Source: Treponema bryantii
GTDB taxonomy: Bacteria > Spirochaetota > Spirochaetia > Treponematales > Treponemataceae
Assembly (NCBI RefSeq): GCF_900111035.1
Contig: NZ_FOFU01000009.1
Span: 1 to 64,000 of the forward strand
Direction of reading: 5' to 3'
Length of the DNA stretch: 64,000 nucleotides
The notes under the pieces are model-generated. The model was not told where the DNA came from. It did no database searches and worked only from the letters and a program-made list of their open reading frames with translations. A program made the translations under genes and the position numbers. Positions within the stretch are counted from its first letter, which is position 1. Every line of letters begins with the position of its first letter. Shown piece by piece: positions 51,245 through 58,672 of the stretch.

Positions 51245-51347
51245 TTTTTTGAATGCCGTAAGCAAAAAATACCCTAAAAAAATTCTGCACAAGCGAAGCG
51301 CGGAAGCCTTTTTTAGGGTATTTTATTTCTGAGAGGCATTCAAAAAA
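51245..51347. repeat. Nested palindrome element 2
   Basis: The outer stem is TTTTTTGAATGCC (51245-51257) with GGCATTCAAAAAA (51335-51347). The inner stem is AAAATACCCTAAAAAA (51266-51281) with TTTTTTAGGGTATTTT (51309-51324), a perfect 16 bp. The apical 27 bases hold a weak TTCTGC/GCGGAA pairing. The plan, and the position about 22 bp after a stop codon, match element 1 at 20293-20396, although the sequence differs. Confidence 0.7.
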
Positions 51348-51385
51348 AATATTTCGATATTTATATATTTTTTTTCATTTTTTTC

Positions 51386-51413
51386 TAAAGTAATTCATTT
51401 AACATGCCGATAA
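51386..51413 (+). promoter_or_regulatory. Sigma-28 (FliA) flagellar promoter of flaB1
   Basis: TAAA (51386-51389), 16 bases, then GCCGATAA (51406-51413), an exact match to the sigma-28 -10. It predicts a leader of about 150 bases. Confidence 0.85.
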
Positions 51414-51422
51414 ATTATGAAG

Positions 51423-51520
51423 AAGTGTCATGACTGTATCGACTTCGCTGAAGCAGCAGGCAGACACTTTTGGCAAAAATGTGTAGATGTAGCCTTGTAA
51501 AAACATTTACGCATTTTTGC
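51423..51520 (+). promoter_or_regulatory. Structured upper part of the flaB1 5' leader
   Basis: AAGTGTC (51423-51429) pairs with GACACTT (51463-51469), enclosing a small CTTC/GAAG hairpin. A second long stem pairs 51473-51489 with 51504-51520 (17 positions, 15 Watson-Crick plus wobbles). They may stabilise the abundant flagellin mRNA. Confidence 0.6.
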
Positions 51521-51529
51521 ATCTTTTAA

Positions 51530-51566
51530 CAGAAGAAAGGATTCTTCTGCTCACATTCCAAGGAGG
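51530..51566 (+). promoter_or_regulatory. Predicted double CsrA site in the flaB1 leader
   Basis: CAGAAGAA-AGGA-TTCTTCTG (51530-51549) is an 8-bp hairpin presenting GGA in its loop, the form CsrA prefers. Eleven bases on, the Shine-Dalgarno AAGGAGG (51560-51566) holds the second GGA. This mirrors the two-site flagellin leader of Bacillus. csrA and fliW are in this window at 59355-60049. Confidence 0.6.
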
Positions 51567-51572
51567 AATACT

Positions 51573-52433
51573 ATGGTTATCAACCACAACATGTCGGCAA
51601 TGTTTGCCAATCGTCAGCTCGGAGTTACAGGTCTCGGTCTTAACAAAGACATGGAGAAATTATCTTCAGGCGAAAGAATCAACCGTGCAGGTGATGATGC
51701 TTCAGGACTCGCAGTATCTGAAAAGATGCGAGCACAGATCCGCGGTTTGAACCAGGCTTCACAGAACTGTTCAAATGGTATCAGCTTTATCCAGACTACA
51801 GAGGGTTACCTCCAGGAAACAACTGACATCATGCAGCGTATTCGTGAACTTGCAGTTCAGGCTTCAAACGGAATCTACTCTGAAGAAGACCGCATGCAGA
51901 TTCAGGTTGAAATTTCGGCACTTGTTTCTGAAGTTGACCGCGTTGCAAGTTCCGCTCAGTTTAACGGAATGAACATGCTCACTGGCCGTTTCGCTCAGCC
52001 AACAGGAGAAAATGTTGTAACTGCTTCTATGTGGTTCCATATTGGTGCTAACATGGATCAGCGTGTACAGGTTTACATCGGTACAATGTCAGCATCTGCT
52101 CTTGGAGTTCGCGAACTTGGTTCAGAAGAGAAGATTTCACTTGCTACACCGGAAGATGCCAACCGCGCAATCGGAACTATTGATGAAGCTTTGAAGAAGA
52201 TCAACAAACAGCGTGCTGATCTCGGTGCTTATCAGAATCGTCTTGAGCTTACAGTTAAGGGATTGGATATTGGAGCTGAAAACCTTCAGGCTTCTGAATC
52301 TCGCATCCGTGATACTGATATGGCTTCTCAGATGGTTGAGTTCACAAAGAACTCTGTACTGCAGCAGGCAGGTACAGCTATGTTAGCTCAAGCAAATAGC
52401 CAGTCACAGAATGTTCTTAGTCTTCTTAGATAA
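51573..52433 (+). CDS. flaB: Flagellin FlaB core protein (flaB1)
   Basis: FlaB subunits form the core of spirochaete periplasmic flagella. The 286-residue protein keeps the two conserved D0/D1 ends ([36 protein letters not shown]; ... [20 protein letters not shown]) and lacks the variable outer domains of external flagellins. Compared with flaB2 it has a few extra residues near 148-156 (ENVVTASMW). There is no signal peptide, as FlaB leaves by the flagellar type III export route. It has its own sigma-28 promoter and a strong Shine-Dalgarno. It is followed at once by a sigma-70-like promoter for flaB2. Confidence 0.97.
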   Translation: MVINHNMSAMFANRQLGVTGLGLNKDMEKLSSGERINRAGDDASGLAVSEKMRAQIRGLNQASQNCSNGISFIQTTEGYLQETTDIMQRIRELAVQASNGIYSEEDRMQIQVEISALVSEVDRVASSAQFNGMNMLTGRFAQPTGENVVTASMWFHIGANMDQRVQVYIGTMSASALGVRELGSEEKISLATPEDANRAIGTIDEALKKINKQRADLGAYQNRLELTVKGLDIGAENLQASESRIRDTDMASQMVEFTKNSVLQQAGTAMLAQANSQSQNVLSLLR

Positions 52434-52437
52434 TTGC

Positions 52438-52466
52438 TTGTCTTTACTAAGATAGTGAGTTATAAT
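52438..52466 (+). promoter_or_regulatory. Sigma-70-like promoter of flaB2
   Basis: TTGTCT (52438-52443), a 17-base spacer and a perfect TATAAT (52461-52466), right after the flaB1 stop. It uses the same -35 as the nrdR promoter. The transcript would start near 52473 and carry a leader of about 316 bases. Confidence 0.6.
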
Positions 52467-52514
52467 TAATAGTCGTCAGAAATGACGGCTATTAATTAGC
52501 GCGGTGTTTTTTTT
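52463..52514 (+). terminator. Probable flaB1 terminator
   Basis: A 16-bp stem (arms 52463-52478 and 52483-52498, GAAA loop, one G-T pair) is followed 8 bases later by eight T (52507-52514). Its left arm contains the -10 of the flaB2 promoter, so the two signals are interleaved. Confidence 0.6.
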
Positions 52515-52564
52515 GTTGCTCTCCCCTTTTAATTTCATCAAAAACATCGTAGAATTAGTAGTAT

Positions 52565-52770
52565 AACTATGCTTATATTACAATGTGCCGGTTCAGCGGT
52601 GCATAGTTCTTTGACATACGTGCCCCCATGGGGATGCAGGTGACGGTAGGAACAGTCGGTTTTGAAAAAGACTGACTATTCCTGCTGAATGGTCTGAAAC
52701 TAAATCAGAGGCGCAGTACTGATTTAGCCTTCACCCGCAGGCGAAAAGCATGAGGCTTTTTGTTTAAAGC
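52565..52770 (+). ncRNA. Structured 5' leader of flaB2, candidate regulatory RNA
   Basis: Stems seen: AACTATGC (52565-52572)/GCATAGTT (52601-52608) with an inner GCCG/CGGT hairpin; CCCCATGGGG (52624-52633). A closing stem GCAGGTGA (52636-52643)/TCACCCGC (52731-52738), 7 of 8, surrounds two hairpins: CAGTC/GACTG extended by GGAA/TTCC (52649-52682) and CTAAATCAG/CTGATTTAG (52700-52727). Near the gene, AAAAGC/GCTTTT (52744-52760) and GCTTT/AAAGC (52755-52770) are mutually exclusive. The layout is riboswitch-like, but it matches no class I can recall. The 355-bp gap holds no other gene. Confidence 0.5.
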
Positions 52771-52772
52771 AA

Positions 52773-52781
52773 ACATGGAGG
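52773..52781 (+). promoter_or_regulatory. CsrA consensus over the flaB2 Shine-Dalgarno
   Basis: ACATGGAGG fits the CsrA consensus ACANGGANG at every position and contains the ribosome site GGAGG, 7 bases before the ATG. Confidence 0.55.
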
Positions 52782-52788
52782 CACAAAT

Positions 52789-53637
52789 ATGATTATTAAT
52801 CACAATATGAGCTCACTCTATGCAGATCGTGTGACTAACATCTCGAATGAGTCAATCATGAAAAACATGGAGAAGCTCTCATCTGGTGAACGCATCAATC
52901 GCGCCGGAGACGATGCATCAGGACTTGCTGTATCTGAAAAGATGCGCAGCCAAATCCGTGGTTTGAACCAGGCTTCAAAGAACATCCAGAATGGTGTTTC
53001 TTTCATCCAGACAACCGAAGGTTATCTTGCTGAAACAACAGACATCCTTCAGCGTGTTCGTGAACTTGCTGTTCAGGCTGCAAACGGTATCTACAGCGAT
53101 GAAGACCGCATGCAGATTCAGGTTGAAGTATCACAGCTCGTTGCTGAAGTTGACCGCATTGCCAGCGTAGCTCAGTTCAACGGTATGAATATGCTTACTG
53201 GACGCTTCGCTCTTGAAGGCGACAGCACAATGCAGTTCCAGATTGGTGCAAATATGGATCAGAATGCTCGTGTATACATTGGTACAATGACAGCTTCTGC
53301 TCTCGGACTTAAAGGTGTTCAGGGCGGAGAAGAGCAGATCACAATCAATTCACCAGAAGAAGCAAATATGACACTTGGTGCTGTTGATGCTGCATTAACT
53401 CAGGTTAACAAGCAGAGAGCAGATCTTGGTGCATATCAGAACCGCTTCGAAATGGCTGCAAAAGGCGTAAACATTGCTGCTGAAAACACCCAGGCTGCAG
53501 AAAGCCGTATCCGTGATACAGACATGGCTTCTGAGATGGTTGAATTCACAAAGAACAGCATTCTCACACAGGCTGGAACCGCAATGCTCGCTCAGGCTAA
53601 TAATCAGTCACAGACTGTATTGGCTCTCTTGCAGTAG
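52789..53637 (+). CDS. flaB: Flagellin FlaB core protein (flaB2)
   Basis: This is the second flagellar core subunit, 282 residues. It is very similar to flaB1 at both ends ([35 protein letters not shown]; ... [20 protein letters not shown]) and differs in the middle ([19 protein letters not shown]). Spirochaetes usually mix several FlaB types in one filament. Different promoters and leaders for the two genes suggest separate control of their ratio. A GC-rich terminator follows before flaG. Confidence 0.97.
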   Translation: MIINHNMSSLYADRVTNISNESIMKNMEKLSSGERINRAGDDASGLAVSEKMRSQIRGLNQASKNIQNGVSFIQTTEGYLAETTDILQRVRELAVQAANGIYSDEDRMQIQVEVSQLVAEVDRIASVAQFNGMNMLTGRFALEGDSTMQFQIGANMDQNARVYIGTMTASALGLKGVQGGEEQITINSPEEANMTLGAVDAALTQVNKQRADLGAYQNRFEMAAKGVNIAAENTQAAESRIRDTDMASEMVEFTKNSILTQAGTAMLAQANNQSQTVLALLQ

Positions 53638-53693
53638 ACTAATTAAAAAAAAGAATTAAAGAGATAACTGGATGTCATCTTTTTGATTTGAAT

Positions 53694-53736
53694 ATGGAAG
53701 GAAGGGGTATGCGCCCCCCTTCCCTTTCCATTTTTT
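53694..53736 (+). terminator. Strong intrinsic terminator after flaB2
   Basis: ATGGAAGGAAGGGG pairs with the CCCCCCTTCCCTTTCC arm, and TTTTTT follows (53731-53736). The flaG ribosome site starts 2-3 bases later, so flaG and fliD depend on read-through. Confidence 0.9.
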
Positions 53737-53750
53737 CAAGGAGGAGAACT

Positions 53751-54137
53751 ATGAATACTATAAATACGAATTCAATGGTTCATGTGGCAATGGATGGCCA
53801 GTCTCTTTACAACACAAATAAGAATTCAGCTAGCAATTCTGTACAACAGCAGAATGTAGCGGCTTCCATAACTCCCACAGGAGCCCAGGTAGCGCAGAAT
53901 ATAGAACAGAATATTGCCGAAATAAAGGCAGATTCTCAAGCGCTGCAGAAAATGACTGAGATGGTTGGCGGAAACAAGCTTTTGTTCAGTGTGAACAAAG
54001 AACTTGGAAGTGTGGTCGTTTCTATCGTAGATTCGGAAACAAATCAGGTTATAAAGCAGATTCCGTCAGAAGATATGCAGAAACTTAAGCTTCGCATCAG
54101 AAAAGCCATAGGCTCAATGTTCGACGAAGTAATCTAA
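53751..54137 (+). CDS. flaG: FlaG family flagellar protein
   Basis: This 128-residue protein has a low-complexity Asn/Ser/Gln N-terminal part and the conserved FlaG domain (LLFSVNKELGSVVVSIVDSE, then KQIPSEDMQKLKLRIRKAIG, about 76-124). FlaG proteins influence flagellar filament length or sheath contact and usually sit between flagellin and fliD genes, as here. The ATG at 53751, after AAGGAGGAG, is the start; the preceding bases are the flaB2 terminator. fliD begins 3 bp after its stop. Confidence 0.88.
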   Translation: MNTINTNSMVHVAMDGQSLYNTNKNSASNSVQQQNVAASITPTGAQVAQNIEQNIAEIKADSQALQKMTEMVGGNKLLFSVNKELGSVVVSIVDSETNQVIKQIPSEDMQKLKLRIRKAIGSMFDEVI

Positions 54138-54140
54138 ACT

Positions 54141-56210
54141 ATGGCCGGACTGAACATTCCAGGCGTTACTGATCAGTATAATACAAACGATACTGTAGAA
54201 AAGCTCATGAAAATTGAGCGAATCCCTCTCACACGGGAACAGAATCAGCTTGAAAATTTAAAAACTGAAAAGGACGCCTGGCGCGAAATTAATACAAGAC
54301 TTACCTCTCTTAGAGACAACACTAAGACTCTCTATTCTTTTGAAAATCCTTTTAACAGTAAACTCACCTCATCTACAGAAGAATATGCTGTTACTGCAGA
54401 AGCAAACCGCAGTGCCAGTTTACAGTCTTTTAAAGTCGATGTATTACAGGCAGCCTCTTCAGACCGTTTTCTTACAGACGAACTCGATAACGATTATAAA
54501 GTACCGACAGGAACCTATACTTACAAGGTTGGAGAAAAACAGATTATCTTCAACTGGAAAGGAGGATCCCTTAAAGACTTTTCTGCAGCAATCAACAAAC
54601 GTGGAAACAATGTTATTAAGTCTTCAATAATCGGTGCAAGTGCCGGAAAAAAATCTCTGCTCATAGAAGCAATACCGACAGGAAAAGAAAACCGTCTTAT
54701 TTTTGAAGATGATGCAAAAACCTTTGCCTTTGATTCAGGCATGGTTGATAAAATTAAATCACAGACACAAACTTTTGCATCTTCTCAGACTGAAATTTTA
54801 CCGGTAAATAAAATTGAATATGATGAACCGGTTTATATGCCAGTTCTTTCACTTACAAATACAAAATACGATGAAGAAAAACAGACTGCAGTTGTAGAAC
54901 CTAGAGGAGCTTATCAGGTCAAAATCCCTGAAAAAATCCTTCGTGATACAGACCTTCATCTTCAGTTTACAGTTACTCAGAAAGAAACAGAAGATATTAC
55001 TCCAGAAATCAATAAAACCTTATTACAGCCGGAACTTCCTGATGCCGGAACAGCAGAATATAGCGGTATTGTAATCAGCAATAATGCATCTGATACAAAC
55101 CTTAATCTTCCGCCAGAGCCCCCTGCTCCGCTTGAACCTGTAAAAACAAATTCAATTCTCTATGCAGTTATGGACGATGGAACAGAAAAAGAAATTCCAT
55201 ACACTCCTTCAGAAGACGGAAAACCTGCACAAATTGATGTAAAACTTTCAGATTTCAGTGGCATAAAAGCTCTTGCAATCAGAAACAAAAACACAGGAAC
55301 CTCTTACGAAATTTCCAGTATTACAGCCTTAGACCCGATAAAAGATCTTGGTTATGGACCAAAGCATCCGGTTTCTACAGCTGATGATGCCATCATAAAA
55401 TATGAAGGAATTACAATTACACGTTCTTCAAATAAGATTGATGATGTAGTCCCGGAAATTACTCTTAATGTTCATGATAAGACAGAAAAAACAGCAACAA
55501 TTTCAGTTAAACCGGATGTTGATGCATCAAAGGCAGCGATAATTGATTTTGTCGGTAAATATAACCAGGCAGTTGCAGAACTTAACATTCTTTCTCAGAA
55601 TAAACCTGAAATCGTTGATGAACTTGAATATCTTTCAAAAGATGAAAAAGAAGCTGAGAAAAAGAAGCTTGGACTATTCCAGTCTGATTTTTCTCTGACA
55701 AATATTAAATCAAACATGGCTTCTACAATCGCAGCAAGATACATGTTCTCCGACAGTGCAGAAATCACAATGCTTTCACAGCTTGGAATTGCTACAAATG
55801 CAAGTGGTTACTCAGGAGGATATTCTCAGAGCAAGCTGCGCGGTTATCTTGAAATTGATGAAAAGAAACTTGATGATGCACTTGCAAATCATCTTGATGA
55901 TATAAAAATGCTTTTTGGTTATGACTCAGATGGAGATCTTATAGTTGATACAGGAATTGCCTTTAAGCTGGACAAGCAGATTTCTGCTTATACACAGACA
56001 GGCGGAATCCTCGCAATGAAAACTTCAACACTGGATTCAAAAATCAAAAGTTCTGAAACAAAAATTACAAAACTCGAAGCTCAGATGGCTAAAAAAGAAG
56101 CTGAACTTCGTAATAAATACAGTCAGATGGAAGGCTCGCTGAACAGCCTTGAAGCACAGCAGAATACAATCTCGAACTTCACAAAGCAGCAGCAAAATCA
56201 GAATCGATAA
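54141..56210 (+). CDS. fliD: Flagellar filament cap FliD (HAP2)
   Basis: FliD caps the growing filament and folds incoming flagellin. The 689-residue protein has the N-terminal domain (IPGVTDQYNTNDTVEKLMKI, FNSKLTSS), the central D2/D3 part and the conserved C-terminal domain (LGIATNASGYSGGYSQSKLR, then TSTLDSKIKSSETKITKLEA, a coiled coil). It is longer than enteric FliD (about 470) because of an insertion at roughly 200-430, rich in Pro and Thr. No clear Shine-Dalgarno is seen, so coupling to flaG is likely. Confidence 0.95.
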   Translation: MAGLNIPGVTDQYNTNDTVEKLMKIERIPLTREQNQLENLKTEKDAWREINTRLTSLRDNTKTLYSFENPFNSKLTSSTEEYAVTAEANRSASLQSFKVDVLQAASSDRFLTDELDNDYKVPTGTYTYKVGEKQIIFNWKGGSLKDFSAAINKRGNNVIKSSIIGASAGKKSLLIEAIPTGKENRLIFEDDAKTFAFDSGMVDKIKSQTQTFASSQTEILPVNKIEYDEPVYMPVLSLTNTKYDEEKQTAVVEPRGAYQVKIPEKILRDTDLHLQFTVTQKETEDITPEINKTLLQPELPDAGTAEYSGIVISNNASDTNLNLPPEPPAPLEPVKTNSILYAVMDDGTEKEIPYTPSEDGKPAQIDVKLSDFSGIKALAIRNKNTGTSYEISSITALDPIKDLGYGPKHPVSTADDAIIKYEGITITRSSNKIDDVVPEITLNVHDKTEKTATISVKPDVDASKAAIIDFVGKYNQAVAELNILSQNKPEIVDELEYLSKDEKEAEKKKLGLFQSDFSLTNIKSNMASTIAARYMFSDSAEITMLSQLGIATNASGYSGGYSQSKLRGYLEIDEKKLDDALANHLDDIKMLFGYDSDGDLIVDTGIAFKLDKQISAYTQTGGILAMKTSTLDSKIKSSETKITKLEAQMAKKEAELRNKYSQMEGSLNSLEAQQNTISNFTKQQQNQNR

Positions 56211-56222
56211 GGCAGGTACAAT

Positions 56223-56816
56223 ATGATAGAATTTTACATAAACGGACAGCAGGTTGACGTTCAGATTGAAGATGAACAGACAATTGGAGATGTACTTAAA
56301 TCTTTTCAAAGTACCTGTGAAGAAAATCAGGCAGCAGTAATTGGAATTACAGTTGATTCAAAACAGGTTACAGCAGACAACTTCGATGAAAAAGCCGCTG
56401 AACCTCTTGGAAAGGACACTAAGTTTGAATTCCATATTGTTACAGTAAGCGAAATCAAAGCCTCTTTTGACAAACTTTCAGATCTTTTTGCAGAACTTGC
56501 AAAACAGATGGAAGAAGTTCCTGTTGCACTGCAGAGCGGTAAAAATCTCGAAGTCAGTGAATCCATCAAAAATCTTGCAGACAGCATCGAACAGTTCTGC
56601 CATGTTGCAACACTCGCCTCTCTTTTCCCAGAGACATTTACAAATACCAGCATGAACGGAATAAATTTCAAAGATTTCTTTGCTGAATTCTCACCAATCC
56701 TTAAAGATTTCGAAGATGCATTACAGAATAATGATACGGTTATGCTCGGAGACCTTTCTGAATATGAAATCTGTCCGAGATTAAAAGATATTTCAAAGGC
56801 GCTAAAAGCCATGTAG
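56223..56816 (+). CDS. Unknown protein in the fliD operon
   Basis: This 197-residue acidic cytoplasmic protein has an N-terminal 75 residues (MIEFYINGQQVDVQIEDEQT ... KFEFHIVTVSEI) that look like a small beta-grasp fold. The rest is helical (KASFDKLSDLFAELAKQMEE, SESIKNLADSIEQF). Its place, between fliD and a PilZ gene, is where fliS or fliT-type chaperones often occur, and the helical half would suit such a role. This is inference only; no motif proves it. Confidence 0.6.
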   Translation: MIEFYINGQQVDVQIEDEQTIGDVLKSFQSTCEENQAAVIGITVDSKQVTADNFDEKAAEPLGKDTKFEFHIVTVSEIKASFDKLSDLFAELAKQMEEVPVALQSGKNLEVSESIKNLADSIEQFCHVATLASLFPETFTNTSMNGINFKDFFAEFSPILKDFEDALQNNDTVMLGDLSEYEICPRLKDISKALKAM

Positions 56817-56826
56817 AGAGGTGCCT

Positions 56827-57930
56827 ATGCTTTTTTTATTAGGTTCAGGTAGCGGTTCCCCAATAGAAGCACGACAAACTCATGCACCGGATATAGTAAT
56901 AATTCTGATTCTTCTGGCTGCATTCGCAGCAGTTCTTGGAGTTATCTTCATAATCTTTATGAGGATCAAGAATTATTATAAATCAGAAGAATATATCGAA
57001 AAAGAAAGAAACCGCAAAACAAAATACAAGGATGTTCAGAAACTTGGAAAAGAAAACAACCTTTCCCAAATCGAAATTGACACTCTATGGGATGTTTGTA
57101 GAATAACTGATTCAAATAACATTCTTTATTCAATCAAAAGCAACAATGAAGTAAATGAATTATTCCGCAATGCTTATGAAATAATGAAGCAGCAGAATCT
57201 TTTCAACGACGAAAAACTTAATAATTTCTTCACTACACTTTTTAAGCTCGAAATGATAGTTGCTCAGTACAAAAAAGTTCTTTCAACAAGACAGATTGCC
57301 GAGCAGACACTTATATTTTATATATCAAACGAAGGTGAACAGTATCCGTTTACAGTAACTCAGAATCAGAAAGATTTCTTTACAGCAGAGATTCCTGAGT
57401 TCATATATAAATCACCACGAAGACCAGAACTGCTCACACGAAGCCGATTTACCTTCAGAACTTCAGATGGACTTTCCTATAATTTAGTTACCAGAATTAT
57501 CCGCTATAACGAAGGAAATGACGGAAAATTCTATATGGTACTCTCTCATTCAGAACAGCTTGAATGTCAGGCACAGCGACATTACAAACGAGACTTTTTT
57601 GAAAAGGAATGCCATTTTAAATCTGTTAAACATATTGATAAACCTCAGAAAAGCGAATCAGAGTATACGTTCTCTGAAAAATCATATCAGGGAAAACTTA
57701 CAAACATTTCTGCAGGTGGATGCTGTATTCAGACAGACCTTCCGATTAAGGAAAAGCAATACATAGGCGTTATACTTCCAGATACTGGTATTGATGAAAC
57801 TATAGTTGGAATGATTCGAAGAACCCGAAGACTTCCAACCGGAAAACTGGCACTTCATATTCAGTTTGTACAGATTTCTCTTGCAACAAAGAACAGGATT
57901 CACACTCTTGTTTATAAATATGAGTTGTAG
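56827..57930 (+). CDS. Membrane-anchored PilZ-domain protein (c-di-GMP receptor)
   Basis: This 367-residue protein has a membrane helix near 20-45 (IVIILILLAAFAAVLGVIF) and a long helical linker. The C-terminal PilZ domain shows both c-di-GMP motifs: RxxxR (Arg251-Arg255, RHYKR) and NxSxxG (Asn293, Ser295, Gly298). Located after fliD in the flagellar run, it could link c-di-GMP level to motility, as YcgR-type proteins do. The ATG at 56827 follows GAGAGG at 5 bases; the GTG two codons earlier is less well placed. Confidence 0.82.
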   Translation: MLFLLGSGSGSPIEARQTHAPDIVIILILLAAFAAVLGVIFIIFMRIKNYYKSEEYIEKERNRKTKYKDVQKLGKENNLSQIEIDTLWDVCRITDSNNILYSIKSNNEVNELFRNAYEIMKQQNLFNDEKLNNFFTTLFKLEMIVAQYKKVLSTRQIAEQTLIFYISNEGEQYPFTVTQNQKDFFTAEIPEFIYKSPRRPELLTRSRFTFRTSDGLSYNLVTRIIRYNEGNDGKFYMVLSHSEQLECQAQRHYKRDFFEKECHFKSVKHIDKPQKSESEYTFSEKSYQGKLTNISAGGCCIQTDLPIKEKQYIGVILPDTGIDETIVGMIRRTRRLPTGKLALHIQFVQISLATKNRIHTLVYKYEL

Positions 57931-57937
57931 AAAATAC

Positions 57938-57966
57938 TTGATAACAGCGATATTTTGGAGTATTCT
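57938..57966 (+). promoter_or_regulatory. Putative sigma-70 promoter of the small gene-tsaE-tsaB operon
   Basis: TTGATA (57938-57943), 17 bases, TATTCT (57961-57966). The predicted start (about 57973) is 2 bases before the ATG at 57975. GGAG at 57957-57960 is too far (14 bases) to serve as ribosome site. Confidence 0.45.
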
Positions 57967-57974
57967 ATAAGAAT

Positions 57975-58238
57975 ATGAGAGTCATTGAGCTACAAAACAT
58001 TCAGCGCGAAGAAGGGCAGATTTTCTATCTCAGAAAATACACTTGTGATGCTGTAATGGAGTTTCCTACAAGCACAGATACAGTTCAGATTTTCTTTAGC
58101 ATTGAAACAAGCCCTATGGGAAAAAAGATTATTGAGCTCTCATTCCCACAGCCTATTAACTACCCTCTTATCCCGGTAAAAAAGGCATTGCTTGAATATA
58201 TATTTACAGAAGAGCTTGAAGGCAGACTGCCTTGTTGA
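57975..58238 (+). CDS. Small unknown protein upstream of tsaE
   Basis: This gene encodes 87 residues, soluble, with alternating strands and helices (MRVIELQNIQREEGQIFYLR, VQIFFSIETSPMGKKIIELS, VKKALLEYIFTEELEG). There is no membrane segment, signal peptide or metal motif. Its stop overlaps the tsaE TTG start by 7 bases, so the products are made together. A link with tRNA t6A synthesis is possible by context only. Confidence 0.6.
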   Translation: MRVIELQNIQREEGQIFYLRKYTCDAVMEFPTSTDTVQIFFSIETSPMGKKIIELSFPQPINYPLIPVKKALLEYIFTEELEGRLPC

Positions 58239-58663
58239 CTTTTACAACTAATTCTCCAGAAGAAACAATTGCACTTGGTGTACGCATCGGCAATAAACTG
58301 AAAAAAGGTGATGTTATTGCAATGCAGGGAACACTTGCTGCAGGAAAAACCACAATCACAAAAGGAATTGCTCAGGCACTTGGAATCATAGATACCATCA
58401 CAAGTCCTACTTTTTGTCTGATTAGCGAATATTACGGAAAAATGCCTCTCTATCATATGGATGTTTATCGTCTTGAAGGCGGTGAAGATTTTGTCAATCT
58501 TGGTACTGACGATATGATTTATGGAGATGGCGTAAGCATTATAGAATGGTCTGAAAAGATCATGGAAGAATTACCTTCACGAACCATCATACTTCGTCTT
58601 ACTCCAAAGGATGATGGAAGCCGTCTTATTGAAATTGAAAACTGGAATAACGGGGACATCTAA
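58232..58663 (+). CDS. tsaE: tRNA t6A synthesis ATPase TsaE
   Basis: TsaE is the ATPase that works with TsaB-TsaD to make threonylcarbamoyl-adenosine 37 on tRNA. The 143-residue protein has the P-loop MQGTLAAGKTTITKGIA, the ITSPTFCLISEY switch and HMDVYRLEG (Walker B-like). The start is TTG, overlapping the upstream stop. Partner tsaB follows 9 bp on; tsaD is not in the window. Confidence 0.93.
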   Translation: MLTFTTNSPEETIALGVRIGNKLKKGDVIAMQGTLAAGKTTITKGIAQALGIIDTITSPTFCLISEYYGKMPLYHMDVYRLEGGEDFVNLGTDDMIYGDGVSIIEWSEKIMEELPSRTIILRLTPKDDGSRLIEIENWNNGDI

Positions 58664-58672
58664 GGAGAAACT

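Noticed and set aside
52565-52770. Cyclic di-GMP riboswitch before flaB2
   Set aside because: Attractive for a flagellin gene, but the conserved class I and II cores as I know them are not found; only the fold of stems is supported.
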